Assembly (NCBI GenBank): GCA_013813075.1
Contig: JACCSI010000417.1
Location: 1 to 6,559, forward strand
Origin: Acidobacteriota bacterium
GTDB taxonomy: Bacteria > Acidobacteriota > Vicinamibacteria > Vicinamibacterales > UBA2999
DNA: 6,559 nucleotides
Direction: 5' to 3'
Position numbers and translations under genes: made by a program. How positions within the stretch are numbered: position 1 is the stretch's first letter; every line of letters begins with the position of its first letter. The notes under the pieces are model-generated. The model was not told the origin of the DNA and did no database searches. It saw only the letters and a program-made list of their open reading frames with translations. Shown here piece after piece: positions 6,558-6,559 of this stretch.

Positions 6558-6559
6558 AG

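Noticed and set aside
6523..6559. Start of a + strand gene at ATG 6523
   Set aside because: Only 12 codons are visible, the upstream purines are a weak ribosome site, and the same bases read as well on the opposite strand.

Overview
The window is GC-rich bacterial DNA with dense, closely packed genes, strongly GC-biased third codon positions and recognisable Shine-Dalgarno sites. The secreted fibronectin-type-III-like repeats, with their GTYxVRxxAxNxxG...SNE signature, resemble proteins I associate with soil Acidobacteriota (Vicinamibacteria-like). That placement is inference from protein style only; no rRNA or other marker gene is present.

Layout on the + strand: (1) positions 3-695 hold the 3' end of a tandem fibronectin-III-like repeat protein, probably extracytoplasmic. 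(2) Positions 881-1774 hold a complete six-helix YihY/BrkB-family inner-membrane protein. (3) Positions 1871-2947 encode a caspase-like (C14) cysteine protease with its His (SGHG) and Cys (DCC) catalytic motifs intact. (4) Positions 2940-4616 encode a 558-residue partner protein whose start overlaps the protease stop by 8 bases. The partner has two N-terminal beta-sandwich-like segments and a long, mostly helical C-terminal half. A PGTYV-type beta motif occurs once in the tail of the protease and twice in the partner, tying the two proteins together structurally.

Layout on the - strand, convergent with the caspase operon: (5) positions 5447-6382 encode a 311-residue conserved soluble protein of unknown function. 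(6) It is followed 44 bases later by an astacin/metzincin-type zinc metallopeptidase (4689-5402) with HExxHxxGxxHE and a SIMxY Met-turn. The last ~175 bases (6383-6559) hold only ambiguous short reading frames: a possible 25-residue leader peptide and a possible C-terminus of a further - strand gene.

The most interesting feature is two adjacent, convergent two-gene units, each pairing a predicted protease (cysteine or zinc) with an uncharacterised partner. Neither protease has a visible signal peptide. The caspase operon is the best candidate for an undescribed system, such as regulated proteolysis, programmed cell death or biological conflict. No function for either pair can be proven from sequence alone. 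No RNA genes, insertion sequences, CRISPR arrays or attachment sites were seen.
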